From Spirochaetales bacterium (GTDB lineage: Bacteria; Spirochaetota; Spirochaetia; DSM-27196; SLST01), in NCBI GenBank assembly GCA_030642995.1, contig DAOWMR010000146.1, positions 1 to 7,016 on the forward strand: a stretch of 7,016 nucleotides of DNA. The letters are read 5' to 3'. The position numbers and the translations under genes are program-made. Under the pieces are notes generated by a model. The model saw only the letters and a list, made by a program, of their open reading frames with translations, was not told where the DNA came from and made no database searches. Numbering within the stretch: the stretch's first letter is position 1; every line of letters begins with the position of its first letter. Below, piece after piece: positions 1-6,829 of the stretch.

Positions 1-2
1 AT

Positions 3-101
3 GTGTTGTTTCTCGTGAGCGTTGTCGTCACCGAACGAAACGCAAGCGTCACGCAGATAGAGGCCAATTCCAACGCAAATCTCCTCCTGGTTCGGCAGTA
101 G
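3..101 (+). CDS. Possible 3' end of an unidentified gene (partial, left edge)
   Basis: This frame is open from the left edge to a TAG at 99-101 and would encode about 32 C-terminal residues ending in NANLLLVRQ. Its third codon positions are mostly G or C (about 22 of 32), as expected of a coding frame in this DNA, but the stretch is too short to recognise. A competing minus-strand frame is also open here: it runs off the left edge after a TGA near 120 and contains EEICVGIGLYLRD. Only one of the two can be real, and either may be chance. No terminator-like hairpin follows the TAG. Confidence 0.25.
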   Translation: MLFLVSVVVTERNASVTQIEANSNANLLLVRQ

Positions 102-234
102 CCGGGTTTCACTCCGTCAGTAGCCGCACTACGGTCCAGCGCTAGCTCCCCGGCCGCCGCCAACCGGATCCCCCCAATCTTGCATCACACCGGCTGCTCT
201 GGTAGCGTGTAGTGGGATACAAAAGGGGGCGGTC

Positions 235-1503
235 ATGAAACACAGACTTCATTTCACACTGCTTACAGCCGGACTCATCGGACTCATTCTTCTGTCCGGA
301 TGTGTAACGAGTGCCGGCGAGCACGACGGTGACGGGCGCGACGTCGACGGGGGAAAAGCCGGTATCGGCATGATACCGCCAAGCCCGAGCCGCGCGATGG
401 TTGAGGCGCTGAACGCGTGGGACGATGTTGGCCGGGCAATAGACCTCTACAGCCACGCGATAGAAATCGATCCGGAATTCGCGCTTGCCTATTTCAAGCG
501 TGCCGAGCTTCTCCGGCACATTGGTGCTTTTGAGTTGGCGCTGGACGACTACACCCGCGCGATAGAGATTGAGCCGGGATTCCTTCAGGCCTATGTAGAA
601 CGAGGTTTTTTCCGCATGTGGGAACTGGGCGACGAGGCGGGTGCGGAAGACATTGAGAGAGCCTACTCCATCGATCCGAACGACGTTCCGACGGCGTTGG
701 CATTCGTTGATCTGCTCGAGTGGAGTGAACCCGAACATGCTCTGGAGATCCTGAATCGACTGACCGCGGAGCATCCTGATCATCCGGGGCCGTTCCTGCG
801 ACGGGCAAAGATGCGACGCAATCAGGGAGAATACGCCGCAGCGGCCGAAGACTTCGCGCAGGCCATCCGACGAGGATTGGACGAGCCGTGGATCCGTACG
901 GAGCGGGCGATGGTGCTGGTTGCCGCCGGGGAACTGACGGAAGCACTGCGTGAAACAGAGATCGCCTTCGAGCAGGATCCCGACAGCCCGGATGTTGCGC
1001 TGATGAGGGCACGCCTCACCATTCTGATCGGCGGTCCGGACAGCGCCGGACGGTTCTACCAAGCGTATCTGGAAAGCGAGTGGGTCCACCAACCCGTGAA
1101 GCTGGAGGCGGCGTTTGTCGCCGCGGCCGGAGGAGAGATGGATCGTGCGGGGGACCTGATCCGATCTTACGAAGAAATGGAGGATGACCCGCTGCGCGCA
1201 CAGTTAGCCGAGGCCGGAGCGCTTGCGCTTGCCGGTGAGTCCGGCGTGGCAGGGGACCGTGCTCTCCAAATAGTGCGCGACCAGGAGTGGTATGCGCCGG
1301 CTTGGGCGATGCTTGCTGCCATAGCCGTGGCAAACCGGGACGCGGTGCCACCGGAGTTTGCCGAAGAGCTGGAACTGCGGATCGCGGAAATGCGGCCCGA
1401 CCTCCGGAGACTCGTCTTTGATCACACCGAACTGTTGATCTGGCTGCGACTCTTTGGTGAGGAACATCCAGAGATCGGGGATCTGAATTTCACGTTTCCG
1501 TAG
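235..1503 (+). CDS. TPR-repeat lipoprotein
   Basis: Predicted secreted lipoprotein of 422 residues. The N-terminus has basic residues (MKHR), a hydrophobic segment to about residue 20 and a lipobox LSGC with the acylated cysteine at residue 23. It should therefore be cut by signal peptidase II and anchored in a membrane. A Gly/Asp-rich linker (about 24-46) follows. Tetratricopeptide repeats are clear at about 62-82 (ending AIEIDP), 83-116 (AYFKRAELL to AIEIEP), 117-150 (ending SIDPND) and about 187-217; the rest of the C-terminal half looks like weaker helical repeats. TPRs are protein-binding scaffolds, and no catalytic domain is visible. The start ATG at 235 follows a purine-rich AAAAGGGGGCGG, a usable ribosome site, and leads straight into the signal peptide. 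The stop lies inside the 3' end of the converging PAS/EAL gene (14-base overlap). The binding partner is unknown. Confidence 0.9.
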   Translation: MKHRLHFTLLTAGLIGLILLSGCVTSAGEHDGDGRDVDGGKAGIGMIPPSPSRAMVEALNAWDDVGRAIDLYSHAIEIDPEFALAYFKRAELLRHIGAFELALDDYTRAIEIEPGFLQAYVERGFFRMWELGDEAGAEDIERAYSIDPNDVPTALAFVDLLEWSEPEHALEILNRLTAEHPDHPGPFLRRAKMRRNQGEYAAAAEDFAQAIRRGLDEPWIRTERAMVLVAAGELTEALRETEIAFEQDPDSPDVALMRARLTILIGGPDSAGRFYQAYLESEWVHQPVKLEAAFVAAAGGEMDRAGDLIRSYEEMEDDPLRAQLAEAGALALAGESGVAGDRALQIVRDQEWYAPAWAMLAAIAVANRDAVPPEFAEELELRIAEMRPDLRRLVFDHTELLIWLRLFGEEHPEIGDLNFTFP

Positions 1504-2671
1504 GCTCAGCGACCGGGAGTGATCCGTGATCCCGGACGAGTGTGTGGAGATCGTCCGCCGGCACACCCTTGCTGAAGTGGAAGCCCTGCAAGTACTCAAA
1601 GTGGATGGCGGCGAGTTGTTCCGCCTGTTCTCGGGTACTCACGCCCTCGATGATGACTTTCTTGCCGCGCGAACGAATAGCGGAGACGATGCTCCGCAGA
1701 TACTCCCTGTCGTCGGCGTTGTCGGCTATCTGCTCGATAAAGACTCGGTCAATCTTTAGGACAACCGCCGGCAGGTGTTTGAGATAGCTGAGGCTGGACT
1801 GGCCTGTTCCAAAGTCGTCTATCCACACATCCAGGCCCAATGCCATGAGCGCCTTCATTGTCTCAATCGATTTCCCGGGATCGTCCATTGAGATGCTCTC
1901 GGTGAGCTCCAGCTTCAACCGTTCGGGGCTGATGTCGCCCGCAGCCGCGAGTGCCTGCTGTGTGGCTTCAACCAGATACTCATCCAGGAGATCCTTTGCG
2001 CTGATGTTGATAGAGATGAAGAAGTCAGGCACATCCTGCCAGCGGGCAAGCTCATGGCAAACCTCAAAGAGTGCCCACCGGTCAATTGCGCTGATGAGGC
2101 GCGTCTCCTCAGCCACACCGATGAACGCTCCGGGGAAGAGCAACCCGCGCTCCGGGTGGTTCCACCGGATGAGCGCCTCCGCCCCGACAATGGCGCCGTC
2201 CTTGTCAACAAACGGCTGATAATGAAGCACAAACTGACGAGCCTCAAATGCGCGTTGCAGCTCAGACTTGAGGGTCAGCCGGGCAATGGCCTTCTTGTGC
2301 ATCTCCGAATCGTAGAGGAGGTAGGGAGCCTGGGTTTTGGTTGCCTCAACAATCGCTGAGTTTGCGTTTCGAATCAGCGTCTGACTGTCAGTGCCGTCGG
2401 TGGGGTAGATAGATACGCCGATCACGCTGGAGAGTCGGATGTCTATGCCCTTGTAGGAGTAGGGCATGGAAATTGCGTCGTGGATCTTCTCGGCAACAAT
2501 CGCCGCGTCCGCGGCATGCTTGATGTCGGTCAGCAGAACTGTGAGATCGGTTCCATCAAAGCGAAACACGTAGTCACTGTCCCGAACGGTCTGCTTGACG
2601 CGCAGGCCGGTGTTCTCAAGCAGGAGGTCGGCGAACTCCGGACCGTAGCTTTGATGGATCGATGCAAAGTC
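1490..2671 (-). CDS. C-terminal piece: rest of degenerate GGDEF and complete EAL domain
   Basis: This frame carries the rest of the gene; the first GTG in it (2569) lies inside GGDEF and is not a natural start. In repaired numbering, the GGDEF active-site loop reads RFDGTDL (208-214), so GGDEF has become DGTDL and cyclase activity is probably lost. The inhibitory I-site RxxD is kept as RDSD (201-204). The EAL domain (about 305-555) has the hallmark residues of an active phosphodiesterase: EALIRW (E336), SINIS (N393), ELTES (E426), DDFGTG (D456, D457), LKID (K477, D479), IEGVST (E513) and QGF (Q533). In the known family these bind two metal ions and c-di-GMP. The gene ends in TGA at 1492-1490, inside the converging TPR gene. 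On its own this piece lacks an obvious ribosome site. Confidence 0.75.
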   Translation of the reverse strand, partial: DFASIHQSYGPEFADLLLENTGLRVKQTVRDSDYVFRFDGTDLTVLLTDIKHAADAAIVAEKIHDAISMPYSYKGIDIRLSSVIGVSIYPTDGTDSQTLIRNANSAIVEATKTQAPYLLYDSEMHKKAIARLTLKSELQRAFEARQFVLHYQPFVDKDGAIVGAEALIRWNHPERGLLFPGAFIGVAEETRLISAIDRWALFEVCHELARWQDVPDFFISINISAKDLLDEYLVEATQQALAAAGDISPERLKLELTESISMDDPGKSIETMKALMALGLDVWIDDFGTGQSSLSYLKHLPAVVLKIDRVFIEQIADNADDREYLRSIVSAIRSRGKKVIIEGVSTREQAEQLAAIHFEYLQGFHFSKGVPADDLHTLVRDHGSLPVAEPTET

Positions 2672-3183
2672 CGGAGACTGATGAAGATGATTGCACGGTA
2701 TGCATCCTCGTTGGCGCGCTGTCCCCGGTAGATTTCCTTGTCCAGGATCACGTTGAGCGACCGCCGGTTGAGAAGTCCAGTCAAAGGGTCAATGAACTCG
2801 TAACGGGTAAGGCGAGTCTCAATCTCGGTCAGTCGGGTGATATCATGCGAGAAGACCAATGCGCACGGTCGCCCGTCATTCTCCTCAGTGTACGGGAAGT
2901 AGGTGATGTGCATGTGCTTCTCGAAGCTGCCGAAGCGGAAGATATCGATATACTCAACAGTCTCTCCCTCAAAGCACCTATCGAGCACCGGCCGAATGTT
3001 CGTGATGAACTTGTCCTCACCCCAGATTTCCTCAACTGAGTGACCGACAACGTCGGCCGCCTGCTTGTCCATGGCTACGCAGTACGAGTCATTTGCGAAC
3101 TCGTAGACGTAGTCGGCATTGATGAGTGTTATGAAGTCAGGAGATCGATTGACGATGAACTCGAATCGGTCGCCTCCAGCCAT
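2530..3183 (-). CDS. N-terminal piece: PAS domain and start of GGDEF
   Basis: As it stands, translation from ATG 3183 gives 217 residues. Residues about 8-115 form a PAS domain (FEFIVNRSPDFITLIN at the start, ALVFSHDIT at the end); such domains bind small ligands or cofactors and pass the signal on. A short linker helix (RLTEIETRLTRYEF) leads into the first part of a GGDEF domain with the usual DPLTGLLNRR at 132-141. Real homology ends at about residue 171. The last 46 residues are out-of-frame translation and should not be read as protein sequence. No heme- or flavin-binding residues could be assigned by eye, so the signal sensed is unknown. Confidence 0.7.
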   Translation of the reverse strand: MAGGDRFEFIVNRSPDFITLINADYVYEFANDSYCVAMDKQAADVVGHSVEEIWGEDKFITNIRPVLDRCFEGETVEYIDIFRFGSFEKHMHITYFPYTEENDGRPCALVFSHDITRLTEIETRLTRYEFIDPLTGLLNRRSLNVILDKEIYRGQRANEDAYRAIIFISLRTLHRSIKATVRSSPTSCLRTPACASSRPFGTVTTCFALMEPISQFC

Positions 3184-3279
3184 GACTGCTCCTTCCCCGC
3201 ACGGTGGCCAAGCTGTGGTTTTTGGCAGTTTACTCCATTCTCAACAATTGCGCTACAGGACGCGCGACTCCGGGGGGAC

Positions 3280-3308
3280 AAAAAACGGCGCCCTGGGAAG
3301 GGGCGCCG
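3280..3308 (-). terminator. Intrinsic terminator of the ABC importer operon
   Basis: Read on the minus strand, an 8-bp perfect GC stem (CGGCGCCC paired with GGGCGCCG, 7-base loop) is followed at once by six T residues (complement of 3285-3280). It begins 39 bases after the stop of the MalG-type gene, which marks the end of the operon and shows that no further gene, such as an ATPase, follows in the transcript. There is no T-run on the other strand, so it works in one direction only. Confidence 0.92.
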
Positions 3309-3347
3309 CAGTGGCTGAGTCGTGCGCAGGGCCGGAGGTCGGCCGCG

Positions 3348-4319
3348 TTACTCCTTCACGCCGCCGGCGGACAATCCACCAACAAGCCGTTTCTGAACGA
3401 ACATGAACATGACGATGACCGGAACCGCCGTCAGCATGCTGGCGGACATGATGCGGTCCCAGATAAGATGCTGGGAATCGAAGAGCGATCGAAGGCCCAG
3501 GGGCAGGGTGTAGATGTTCTTGAACGACTTCAGGAATACGCTCGCAAACATGTACTCGTTCCAGGCGATCATGAAGCTGAAGATGAACACCGTCGCGATG
3601 GCGCCCATTGAGAGCGGGATGATGATCCGACGAATCGTCCCGAGGCGCGAGAGCCCGTCTATGAGCGCCGCTTCCTCTATTGAGTAGGGGATGGTCCGGA
3701 AGTAGTTGCCGAGCATGTAGAGCGAGACCGGGAGCGTCTGTACCATGTAGATGATCAGCAGCGCCAAGAAGGTTCCCGTAGGGGAGGCCAGGAGGCCCAG
3801 CTGGACAGACACCTTGTAGAGCGGAATGAGCAGGAGAATGCCTCCGAACATGTAGGTGAACAGCACTCCCCGCTGGATAAGCGACCGTCCCCGGTATTGC
3901 AGCCGACTGAATGAGTATGCGCCGAAGACTGCCAGGAAGACCGACATGAACGCCGCGAGTAATGAGATCACCAGCGAGTTTCGGAAGTAGGTGAGGAACG
4001 GGAAGATGTCCCCGGTATCCACATACCGGGCAAGAATTTCGTCGCGCTGTTCCTGGGTGATATCCTCCTCCTCCAGCAGGTTCCGAATTGATTCCGGAAC
4101 CGCACTTATGTCGGGTTCGGGTTGTCCTATGGCAAGCAGTTCCTTGTAGGCCGAGGTGTTTATCCGTTCCGGTATGAGCGACGGGTTCCCCCAATCGGCC
4201 GGGTACTTCAGGCTCGTCGAGAGCATCTGAATGAAGGGGAAGAGGGAAAACGTGATGATCGCCAGTATGGCGAGAATGAATCCAATTCGACGAAGGATAT
4301 TCTTGCTCTGTACTACCAT
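3348..4319 (-). CDS. Carbohydrate ABC importer permease, MalG type
   Basis: Inner-membrane permease subunit (323 residues) of a family 1 carbohydrate uptake (CUT1) ABC transporter. It pairs with the MalF-type protein encoded just upstream to form the translocation path. It has about six membrane segments: one at 12-34 and five between about 110 and 308. The EAA loop that docks the ATPase reads EEAALIDGLSRLGTIRRIII (215-234) followed by P235, close to the consensus EAA---DG---------I-LP. The C-terminus RLVGGLSAGGVKE is the usual MalG-family ending. The first external loop (about 35-109) is long, with an acidic, probably helical insert around 60-105 that most 270-280-residue members lack; E. 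coli MalG also has a long loop here. ATG 4319 overlaps the upstream stop (ATGGTAG), and AAGAAGGTG lies a few bases before it, so translation is probably coupled. The sugar is unknown. Confidence 0.95.
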   Translation of the reverse strand: MVVQSKNILRRIGFILAILAIITFSLFPFIQMLSTSLKYPADWGNPSLIPERINTSAYKELLAIGQPEPDISAVPESIRNLLEEEDITQEQRDEILARYVDTGDIFPFLTYFRNSLVISLLAAFMSVFLAVFGAYSFSRLQYRGRSLIQRGVLFTYMFGGILLLIPLYKVSVQLGLLASPTGTFLALLIIYMVQTLPVSLYMLGNYFRTIPYSIEEAALIDGLSRLGTIRRIIIPLSMGAIATVFIFSFMIAWNEYMFASVFLKSFKNIYTLPLGLRSLFDSQHLIWDRIMSASMLTAVPVIVMFMFVQKRLVGGLSAGGVKE

Positions 4320-5224
4320 TTCAACACCTTCTTCACGTAGTAGATGATAAAGATCAGCAGGATCAGGAACTGGATCACTGCAAGTGTTGCACCGCGTCCA
4401 AGATCCAACGATCCCGTAAACGCGGTCAGATAGGTGTAGATGGAGAGGACCTTCACGTTCTCCGTGATGAGGTATACCTCTTCAAACTTGTTGAAATTCC
4501 AGATGACCCGAAGCAGGACCAGAGATCCGATGATGAATTGCAGCTCGGGAAGCGTGATATGGATGAATCGGTGCCACGCGCCGGCGCCATCAATTTCGGC
4601 CGCTTCATACAACGATGCATCGATCGCCTGCAGCCGACTCAGAATCATCAGGTACGCAAACGGGAAGTTCTTCCAGATGCTGTACACGACGGCAACGATA
4701 ATCGAGGTCTTCGGGTTACCGATCAGATTGAACCGGTCTTGAACAATTCCCAATACTTCGACGGTGAGATGAACAAAAATGCCTCTCACCGGGTCAAAGA
4801 TGAACTGCCAGGCAAAGACGGTGGCAATGACCGGCGCCACGTACGGCAGCAGGATGATGCTCCGTACCACCCCCCGGAGCGGGAATTCCTTGTTCATCAC
4901 GATTGCGACGCCAAGCCCGAGCATAACTGTCCCGAGAACCGAAAATATTACATAGATGACGGTGGTAAGAACCGCCTGCCAGAACTCCCCGTCTGTTACG
5001 ACGCCGATGTGATTCTCGAGGCCGGTGAACGTGTTTGCACCCATGAGGCTCACGTCAAAGAAGCTCAGGTAGACGTTGTAGATGATCGGGTAGATGACCA
5101 GAAGCCCGATGATTGTTATCGCCGGCAGGATAAGTGCCCAACCGAGACGTGCATCACGTTGCTGCGGAGTCAGCGATTTCGGTGATCGTGGCGTTCTGGG
5201 GCGCGCTACTGCGACATCAGCCAT
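4313..5224 (-). CDS. Carbohydrate ABC importer permease, MalF/UgpA type
   Basis: Inner-membrane permease subunit (303 residues) of the same CUT1 importer. A polar, basic N-terminal tail (1-27) is followed by six predicted membrane segments, at about 28-52, 84-108, 119-144, 172-196, 230-247 and 279-297. Typical signatures are LGWALILPAI at the start of the first segment, ILLPYVAPVIATVFAWQFIF in the third, and the EAA loop YEAAEIDGAGAWHRFIHITL (206-225) followed by P226. The length matches the 290-310-residue CUT1 MalF subunits without the large periplasmic domain of E. coli MalF. ATG 5224 is preceded by AAGGGGGG, a fair ribosome site. It is separated from the binding-protein gene by 90 bases containing a strong hairpin, and it overlaps the next permease by 7 bases. 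Confidence 0.95.
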   Translation of the reverse strand: MADVAVARPRTPRSPKSLTPQQRDARLGWALILPAITIIGLLVIYPIIYNVYLSFFDVSLMGANTFTGLENHIGVVTDGEFWQAVLTTVIYVIFSVLGTVMLGLGVAIVMNKEFPLRGVVRSIILLPYVAPVIATVFAWQFIFDPVRGIFVHLTVEVLGIVQDRFNLIGNPKTSIIVAVVYSIWKNFPFAYLMILSRLQAIDASLYEAAEIDGAGAWHRFIHITLPELQFIIGSLVLLRVIWNFNKFEEVYLITENVKVLSIYTYLTAFTGSLDLGRGATLAVIQFLILLIFIIYYVKKVLKW

Positions 5225-5250
5225 GGTCCCCCCTTATTCAGAAGTAGAAC

Positions 5251-5277
5251 GTGGGCAGGCCCAACAGGCCTGCCCAC
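5251..5277 (-). other. Strong intercistronic hairpin between binding protein and permease genes
   Basis: An 11-bp perfect inverted repeat (GTGGGCAGGCC and GGCCTGCCCAC on the plus strand) with a five-base loop fills much of the 90-base gap. On the transcribed strand no T-run follows, so it is not a standard intrinsic terminator. Its place, after a binding-protein gene and before its permease genes, is where many sugar operons carry an RNA structure that blocks 3' exonucleases or partly stops transcription. The likely effect is more binding protein than permease. The structure is seen directly; the role is inferred. Confidence 0.7.
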
Positions 5278-5306
5278 CAATGAGACAACGGAGTGAATTG
5301 CTCCGC

Positions 5307-5324
5307 GATGGACTTTAGTCCATC
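5307..5324 (-). repeat. Palindrome spanning the binding-protein stop codon
   Basis: The plus strand reads GATGGACT-TT-AGTCCATC, two 8-base arms with a 2-base centre. As RNA on the minus strand it would fold as a 7-bp stem (GAUGGAC with GUCCAUC) with a UAAA loop, and the UAA in the loop is the stop codon of the solute-binding protein. It lies about 30 bases before the larger hairpin at 5277-5251, so the two could act together in mRNA 3'-end protection. It may also be chance. Confidence 0.45.
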
Positions 5325-6700
5325 AAGTCGCGCATCGCTGCTTCGGCTGCAGCCATCGCGCGGTCAATGTCAGCACCTTCCTGGGTGATGGCGTAGAGCA
5401 TCTGGGGCAGGATCTGCTGAGCAAAGATGAGAGAAGCCGCGTCAATGCGGTTACCTTCCACGATACCGAAGGTCTGAATACTCTCCAGACCGCCGGTGAT
5501 CTCCGCCAGTTTCTCCGGACCGTAATGGGTGTAGACACCCTTTGGATCATTGAGGAAGCGCGGATTGTCGGTAACTTCGGGAAGCACCGGGTTCATGCCA
5601 CCGGGAGCCATGTGAAGGAAGGTCACATAGGCGTTCGGTGTGAAGAGGTACTGGAGGAACTTCTGAGCCGCCGCGGTTGCTGCAGGATCAGTCTGCTTGG
5701 GGAATCCCAAGGTGTCTATGACGCCGTAACCTGCCGGCTGATCATGGGTGATGATCGATGCGAGACGGGTGTTGTTCACCAGCTCCGGGTCAAAGAAGGC
5801 GCCCTCGAGGCCTTCGAAGTTCTCGCCGGTCAGCGATCCAGCGGCCACGCTCTCAATGGCAAGGTCGTCCATGATGTAGGTGCTGTAGAAGAACATCGCC
5901 ATCTTGCCTTCCAGGTAGTAGTCACGTGCGCGCCAGGTCTGTGGGCCCGGAGGAGTATACTTGGCCAGCTCGGCATAGTACGCGATTGCCTCACGCATCT
6001 CCGGTGAGTTGAAGATCAGATTCCCATCCTTGTCGAAGAGCCCTGCATCGTTGGACCGGGCAAACTGAGTAAAGCACTGCTCGGTGAACGCTTCCGCCGT
6101 CGTGCCGATGAGGATACCCCACTGGTTGTTCGCCGGCTGATTGAAGTACTTCGCAGCGGTGAGGATGTTTTCCCAGGTATCGGGGGCCGCAAGACCGGCT
6201 TCTGCGAACCAGTCGGCCCGGTACCAGATTCCCTGGATCCAGCCGTGGTAGGGGACCGAGTAGTAGTTACGACCATCGCCGACTCCCACAAGCTCCAACG
6301 CGCCCTGGTAGAAGCGGCTCTTTCCCAGGTCGTTGATGAAATCGGTCGTAGCGTCAACGTCCAGCAGTCCCTCGACGCCGAGCGCAACTGCAGTCTCTGC
6401 CGCGAGCTCCGCAAATGCCGGAAGATTGCCCGCCGCCGCGGCGGCTGCCATCTGTGACGCCATATCATTCTCGGGGACCGGGATCAGTTCGATGCTGATG
6501 TCCGGATTCAGTATCTCAAAGGTGTCGATGAGAACCTGGAGCGTCGCCATGCGATCTGATTCCGTGAGAGTCGTCCAGAACTCGATCTCAACAGGACCGG
6601 TTGAGGCGCCCTCCACCTCTCCAGTCGCGAAAACCGTACCGGCGATCAAGAACATCAGCATGATCGCCAGCATTCGTCTGATAGCGTTACGTATACACAC
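5315..6700 (-). CDS. Extracellular carbohydrate-binding protein of an ABC importer (SBP family 1)
   Basis: Periplasmic solute-binding protein (461 residues as called) that would capture a sugar or oligosaccharide and deliver it to the two permeases encoded downstream. The N-terminus has arginines at 4, 8 and 9, a hydrophobic core at about 11-24 and a likely signal peptidase I site after VFA (residue 25). No lipobox cysteine is present. The mature protein starts with a short Gly/Glu segment and then VEIEFWTTL, the usual first strand of MalE/UgpB-like proteins. VPYHGWIQGIWYRADWFAEA (about 149-168) followed by PDTWENI matches the family's hinge/binding region, and a late WxxR-type segment and an Ala-rich C-terminal helix complete the fold. 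Length is normal. The start is uncertain: AAAGGAGG runs into the GTG at 6700-6698, too close for that codon, so initiation may be at AUA 6694 or ATG 6673. Ligand unknown. Confidence 0.93.
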   Translation of the reverse strand: MCIRNAIRRMLAIMLMFLIAGTVFATGEVEGASTGPVEIEFWTTLTESDRMATLQVLIDTFEILNPDISIELIPVPENDMASQMAAAAAAGNLPAFAELAAETAVALGVEGLLDVDATTDFINDLGKSRFYQGALELVGVGDGRNYYSVPYHGWIQGIWYRADWFAEAGLAAPDTWENILTAAKYFNQPANNQWGILIGTTAEAFTEQCFTQFARSNDAGLFDKDGNLIFNSPEMREAIAYYAELAKYTPPGPQTWRARDYYLEGKMAMFFYSTYIMDDLAIESVAAGSLTGENFEGLEGAFFDPELVNNTRLASIITHDQPAGYGVIDTLGFPKQTDPAATAAAQKFLQYLFTPNAYVTFLHMAPGGMNPVLPEVTDNPRFLNDPKGVYTHYGPEKLAEITGGLESIQTFGIVEGNRIDAASLIFAQQILPQMLYAITQEGADIDRAMAAAEAAMRDLMD

Positions 6701-6707
6701 CTCCTTT
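6699..6707 (-). promoter_or_regulatory. Near-perfect Shine-Dalgarno sequence overlapping the nominal GTG start
   Basis: On the minus strand AAAGGAGGT matches the anti-Shine-Dalgarno sequence almost fully. Its last bases are the first two of the GTG codon at 6700-6698, which leaves no spacer. The next in-frame codons are TGT, then ATA at 6694-6692 (five bases after GGAGG, ideal spacing), and the first in-frame ATG comes at 6673-6671, 26 bases away. The ribosome site is clear, but the start codon it serves is not. Confidence 0.8.
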
Positions 6708-6829
6708 TGTTTTTCCGACCGACCCCTCAGACCGGCCGGTGGTACCTAGTGATACCGCGTTAGTAACAGCGCCCCCAACACAACCCGGTATTGGTAGCGG
6801 CGCAAGCAAAAGTTGTTCGCTTTCGACGG

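Larger units (their letters stand above)
1490..3183 (-). pseudogene. PAS - degenerate GGDEF - EAL c-di-GMP signalling protein, split by a frameshift
   Basis: Two adjoining minus-strand frames together encode one protein of the common PAS-GGDEF-EAL type. The first frame (start ATG 3183) reads through the PAS domain into the beginning of GGDEF (DPLTGLLNRR, then AIIFISLR at codons 164-171) and then turns to nonsense. The second frame picks up at 2671 with DFASIHQSYGPEFADLLLEN, the expected continuation. Adding one G to the GG at 2671-2672 restores a single frame of 564 residues. The start is well supported: AAGGAG lies five bases upstream of the ATG. No slippery heptamer is seen at the junction, so programmed frameshifting is unlikely. 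The break is either a real mutation or a sequencing/assembly error. If repaired, the protein should be a cytosolic c-di-GMP phosphodiesterase with a PAS sensor; no membrane segment is visible. Confidence 0.85.

Noticed and set aside
96..126. Direct repeat CAGTAGCCG at 96-104 and 118-126 as an insertion or attachment site
   Set aside because: Two 9-base copies 22 bases apart with no integrase, transposase or inverted ends nearby are within what chance allows.
142..1092. A 316-codon open frame on the minus strand opposite the TPR gene
   Set aside because: It is a shadow of the GC-rich TPR gene: its translation has no recognisable domain, while the plus strand has a signal peptide, lipobox and clear TPR periodicity.
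2664..2680. Programmed ribosomal frameshift in the PAS-GGDEF-EAL gene
   Set aside because: The switch is to the -1 frame, but no X-XXY-YYZ slippery heptamer or evident downstream stimulatory structure is seen at CTCCGGAC; a lost base explains it more simply.
3253..4194. A 313-codon minus-strand frame overlapping the MalG-type gene
   Set aside because: It is an out-of-frame reading of the permease, rich in Gly, His, Pro and Arg with no membrane segments; the true frame carries the EAA loop and the family C-terminus.
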